Positions 61,838 to 64,000 of a stretch of DNA of 64,000 nt are shown piece after piece. This DNA comes from Bacteroidaceae bacterium. Lineage in GTDB: Bacteria > Bacteroidota > Bacteroidia > Bacteroidales > Bacteroidaceae. Each line of letters opens with the position of its first letter. Within the stretch, counting starts at the first letter, position 1. The notes beneath the pieces were generated by a model that saw only the letters and a list, made by a program, of their open reading frames with translations, did no database searches and was not told the origin of the DNA. The position numbers and the translations under genes are program-made. Location of the stretch: positions 1 through 64,000 of the forward strand of contig JAFWPH010000052.1 of the NCBI GenBank assembly GCA_017509605.1, given 5' to 3'.

Positions 61838-62900
61838 ACTCTCCGGGGTATTGCATGGTGCAGCAGTGGAGGGACCCATGTTGGCGGATGAGCACACTGC
61901 AGTCAACACCCACCACCTCGCGGTCGGTGAACACTTGTGAGAGCGTCTTGATGGCCTGGGCGTCGTTCAACGGCTGGTTATAAGTGGGACAAAGCACAGC
62001 GTCGTTCATAATCAGGAAGTTGGCATAGGTGGCAGGAAGCCTGTCGCCTTCCTCATCATAGATGGCATCGGGCAAGGGCAAGGCCACCAGTTGGTAGGGC
62101 TTGCCGTCCAGGGTCCGGAAATCCTGCAGTTCCTTTTTCATCAGACTCAACTCTTCGTAGTGTTCGTCGGCCTTGTCTTCACATTCCACGTGAGCGATGG
62201 TGTGCGGGTTGCAGAAACGCGCCAAGGTGTCGATGTGCCCGTCGGTGTCGTCGCCAGCCAAACCACCATGATTGAGCCAAAGTACTCGCTTGGCGTTGAG
62301 CATGTTGTGCAGCGATTGCTCGATGCCTTTCTTGTCGAGAGGCTCGTTGCGGTTGGGTGCCAGCATGCAAGAGCTGGTCGTGAGGATGGTGCCTTTTCCA
62401 TCGCTTTCGACCGCACCCCCTTCCAACACAAAGTCGCGGCAGTCAAGATAGACCCCGTCCAGGAGTCCCGATTGGTAGAGTTGGCTGTTGATTTGGTTGT
62501 CGAAATTGGCGGCAAACTTCATGCCCCATCCGTTGAAGCGGAAATCCATCAGGATACGGCGCGCAGGGTCGGCGTCGTCTAAGCAGGTCAGGAATGCGTG
62601 GTCACGTGCCCATGTGTCGTTGGTCTGGCAACTGAAATAGCAGATACGATGCAAAAGCGCATCGGGACTGATGCGCTCCTGCTCGGGTATTTGCCCATAA
62701 AGACCGCTTTCCAGACTGTTCTGCACCTCGTTGATGTCTGGGGCCACAATCAGCAACAATTCGCGCTGACTGATCTCGCGAGCCAAATGGTAATAACATT
62801 CCTCGACCTCGTCGAGCACACTGTCCCAGTCGGTGCCGGCATGGGGCCAGGTGAGTTGGACAGCTGATTGCCGGTGCCATTCTGCAGGTAGGTAGATCAT
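61836..62900 (-). CDS. Agmatine deiminase / PAD_porph family enzyme
   Basis: The 354-residue cytoplasmic protein is a guanidine-modifying enzyme. The catalytic Cys is probably C346 in GSLHCCTMQYP; WARDHAF, DGHIDT and LEGGAVESDGKGT carry the substrate-binding acidic residues and His. The nearest known activity is agmatine to N-carbamoylputrescine, feeding polyamine synthesis. The same Pfam family includes the secreted Porphyromonas arginine deiminase, but there is no signal peptide here. It overlaps the RidA gene by 4 bases and is its downstream partner. Confidence 0.92.
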   Translation of the reverse strand: MIYLPAEWHRQSAVQLTWPHAGTDWDSVLDEVEECYYHLAREISQRELLLIVAPDINEVQNSLESGLYGQIPEQERISPDALLHRICYFSCQTNDTWARDHAFLTCLDDADPARRILMDFRFNGWGMKFAANFDNQINSQLYQSGLLDGVYLDCRDFVLEGGAVESDGKGTILTTSSCMLAPNRNEPLDKKGIEQSLHNMLNAKRVLWLNHGGLAGDDTDGHIDTLARFCNPHTIAHVECEDKADEHYEELSLMKKELQDFRTLDGKPYQLVALPLPDAIYDEEGDRLPATYANFLIMNDAVLCPTYNQPLNDAQAIKTLSQVFTDREVVGVDCSVLIRQHGSLHCCTMQYPGE

Positions 62901-63277
62901 CTCTCTCTGACTGCAATGGCTTCAATCTCGATATCAGCGCCTTTGGGCAGTGCTGCCACGGCGAAAGCGGAACGGGCAGGGTAGGGAGCGCTGAAGAACT
63001 GCGCATAGACCTCGTTCACTGCTGCGAAGTCGTTGATGTCGCGAAGGAGCACTGTCACTTTCACCACATCACTCATGTTCATGCCTTCGGAAGCGAGTAT
63101 GTTCTTGATGTTGGTCAGCGACTGGGTGGCGAGCGCCTTGATGCCGCCTGTGGCGAATTCACCTGTAGTGGGGTCGATAGGCAGCTGGCCAGATACATAA
63201 ACGGTGTTGCCAGCCATGATGGCTTGGCTGTAGGGCCCAATGGCCGCAGGCGCGTTGGTTGTGGATATTGCTTTCAT
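62897..63277 (-). CDS. ridA: RidA family enamine/imine deaminase
   Basis: The start at 63277 (MKAISTTNAPAAIGPYSQAI) gives 126 residues; the open frame to 63340 runs into the promoter. The GPYSQA block, VSGQLPIDPTTGE and the C-terminal arginine region RSAFAVAALPKGADIEIEAIA are family hallmarks. RidA proteins hydrolyse reactive 2-aminoacrylate-type imines. The 4-base overlap with the deiminase gene suggests joint translation. Confidence 0.95.
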   Translation of the reverse strand: MKAISTTNAPAAIGPYSQAIMAGNTVYVSGQLPIDPTTGEFATGGIKALATQSLTNIKNILASEGMNMSDVVKVTVLLRDINDFAAVNEVYAQFFSAPYPARSAFAVAALPKGADIEIEAIAVRER

Positions 63278-63306
63278 ATTGATGAATAATACATGATTGA
63301 ACAGTG

Positions 63307-63314
63307 CAAAGGTA
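63307..63314 (-). promoter_or_regulatory. -7 element of the RidA gene
   Basis: CAAAGGTA reads TACCTTTG on the minus strand, 30 bp from the start. It sits inside the longer frame and so supports the start at 63277. Confidence 0.55.
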
Positions 63315-63366
63315 CACAATAATCTTGAATTGAAACTCAATTCATCATTATTATTTTGTTGGAAAA

Positions 63367-63398
63367 TTTGGTTGGTTGTGGAAAAAGTTGTAACTTTG
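63367..63398 (+). promoter_or_regulatory. Promoter of rplU-rpmA
   Basis: TTTG (63367-63370), 20 bp, then TAACTTTG (63391-63398) is a full Bacteroidota match. The leader would be about 80 nt. Confidence 0.85.
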
Positions 63399-63416
63399 CG
63401 CCGTTAAATGTCGGTA

Positions 63417-63450
63417 GGGCTCATTAAGAGAGTTTGTCAAAACTCCGCCC
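63417..63450 (+). promoter_or_regulatory. Stem-loop in the rplU leader
   Basis: GGGC (63417-63420) can pair with GCCC (63447-63450), enclosing GAGTTT (63430-63435) and AAACTC (63440-63445) around a GTCA loop. It might be a ribosomal-protein autoregulation site; this is a guess from position. Confidence 0.35.
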
Positions 63451-63484
63451 GCTGATAAAATCCGTTAATAATCAAAACATTAAA

Positions 63485-63802
63485 ATGTACGTAATCGTAG
63501 AAATCAACGGTCAGCAGTTCAAGGCAGAGGAAGGCAAGAGCCTTTTCGTTCACCACATCAAGGACGCTGAAGAGAACGCAACAGTAGAGTTCGACAAGGT
63601 TCTATTGGTTGACAATGAAGGAACAATCGTTGTAGGCACACCTACAGTCGAGGGCGCAAAGGTAGTATGCGAAGTAGTTACTCCACTTGTAAAGGGTGAT
63701 AAGGTTCTCGTTTTCCACAAGAGAAGACGTAAGGGTTACCGTAAGCTCAACGGCCACCGCCAGCAGTTCACAAAGCTCGCCATCAAGCAGGTCGTTGCTT
63801 AA
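63485..63802 (+). CDS. rplU: 50S ribosomal protein L21
   Basis: L21 is a small large-subunit protein bound to 23S rRNA. The start at 63485 ([17 protein letters not shown]) gives 105 residues, the usual size. The frame is open upstream to 63434, but that part lies in the leader. The [21 protein letters not shown] block is typical. rpmA follows after 33 bp. Confidence 0.97.
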   Translation: MYVIVEINGQQFKAEEGKSLFVHHIKDAEENATVEFDKVLLVDNEGTIVVGTPTVEGAKVVCEVVTPLVKGDKVLVFHKRRRKGYRKLNGHRQQFTKLAIKQVVA

Positions 63803-63835
63803 CCTTATTTATTAACATTAAAAACAGATTAAGAA

Positions 63836-64000
63836 ATGGCACATAAAAAAGGTGTAGGTAGTTCTAAGAACGGCCGTGAGTCACATTCTAAGCGTCTCGG
63901 TTTGAAGTTGTTCGGTGGTCAGTTTGCCAAGGCTGGCAACATCATCGTACGTCAGCGCGGCACAGCACACAACCCCGGCAAGAACGTGGGTATGGGTCGT
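63836..64000 (+). CDS. rpmA: 50S ribosomal protein L27, cut by the window end
   Basis: The first 55 codons are present: [22 protein letters not shown] and [10 protein letters not shown] are standard L27. There is no extra N-terminal extension of the kind cleaved in Firmicutes. About 30 more residues would lie beyond the window. Confidence 0.97.
   Translation, partial: MAHKKGVGSSKNGRESHSKRLGLKLFGGQFAKAGNIIVRQRGTAHNPGKNVGMGR

Overview
The window looks like a chromosome segment from a Bacteroidota member, most likely Prevotellaceae. Direct signs are several promoters of the Bacteroidota form TTTG-N20-TAnnTTTG, A-rich starts mostly without Shine-Dalgarno sites, many long secreted proteins ending in a G(I/V)Y(I/V)xxGxxKVxxK tail, and families typical of the phylum (GH97, GH127, GH43, a T9SS plug-like protein, DUF1573, DUF4859). 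The genus is inferred from overall resemblance, not from a marker gene search.

Layout. 1-730 is non-coding and full of inverted and tandem repeats. 732-1796 encodes a short, divergent adenylosuccinate-synthetase-like enzyme. 2328-10165 (minus strand) carries yidC, a secreted S9 peptidase, an MFS transporter and a POT peptide transporter. Their gaps are filled with 7-bp and 9-bp tandem repeats, and the only hairpin terminator lies after the last gene. This looks like a peptide-use group. 10583-15702 (minus) has a secreted EEP-phosphatase/nuclease-like protein and a GH97 glycosidase. 16060-19320 is a large secreted protein with an HExxH motif.

19551-31380 (plus) is a housekeeping stretch: pyrB-pyrI (aspartate carbamoyltransferase), ileS, fabD translationally coupled to a cytoplasmic GH13 amylase, a T9SS plug-like protein and a large amidase-like secreted protein. 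31532-37821 (plus) holds a 14-repeat MORN protein, an inositol-phosphatase family enzyme, a YhcH family protein, a glycogen branching enzyme, a membrane protein and a DUF1573 protein.

37920-50352 (minus) is a secreted carbohydrate-active set with no susC/susD in view: an HExxH protein with a DUF4859-like end, GH127, GH43 with accessory modules, a DUF4859-like tandem-repeat protein, a small membrane protein and a two-domain esterase. Its content suggests attack on arabinose-containing, acetylated plant glycans. 50556-52793 (plus) is an S37-type peptidase with an AraC regulator.

52911-55855 is sulfur amino acid synthesis: metY and cysK on the minus strand, divergent from an Lrp/AsnC regulator. 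56142-61752 is a three-gene RND efflux operon. 61836-63277 (minus) has an agmatine deiminase family enzyme overlapping a RidA family protein. The window ends in rplU-rpmA, with rpmA cut by the edge.

The least explained material is the non-coding repeat landscape: three AGTCRAG heptamer tracts share the same GGTTATTGAAGTC anchor, TATAG-containing 9-mer tracts occur at four loci, and a roughly 103-bp palindromic element occurs in two full copies and one remnant. No tRNA, rRNA, CRISPR array, transposase or integrase was recognised.
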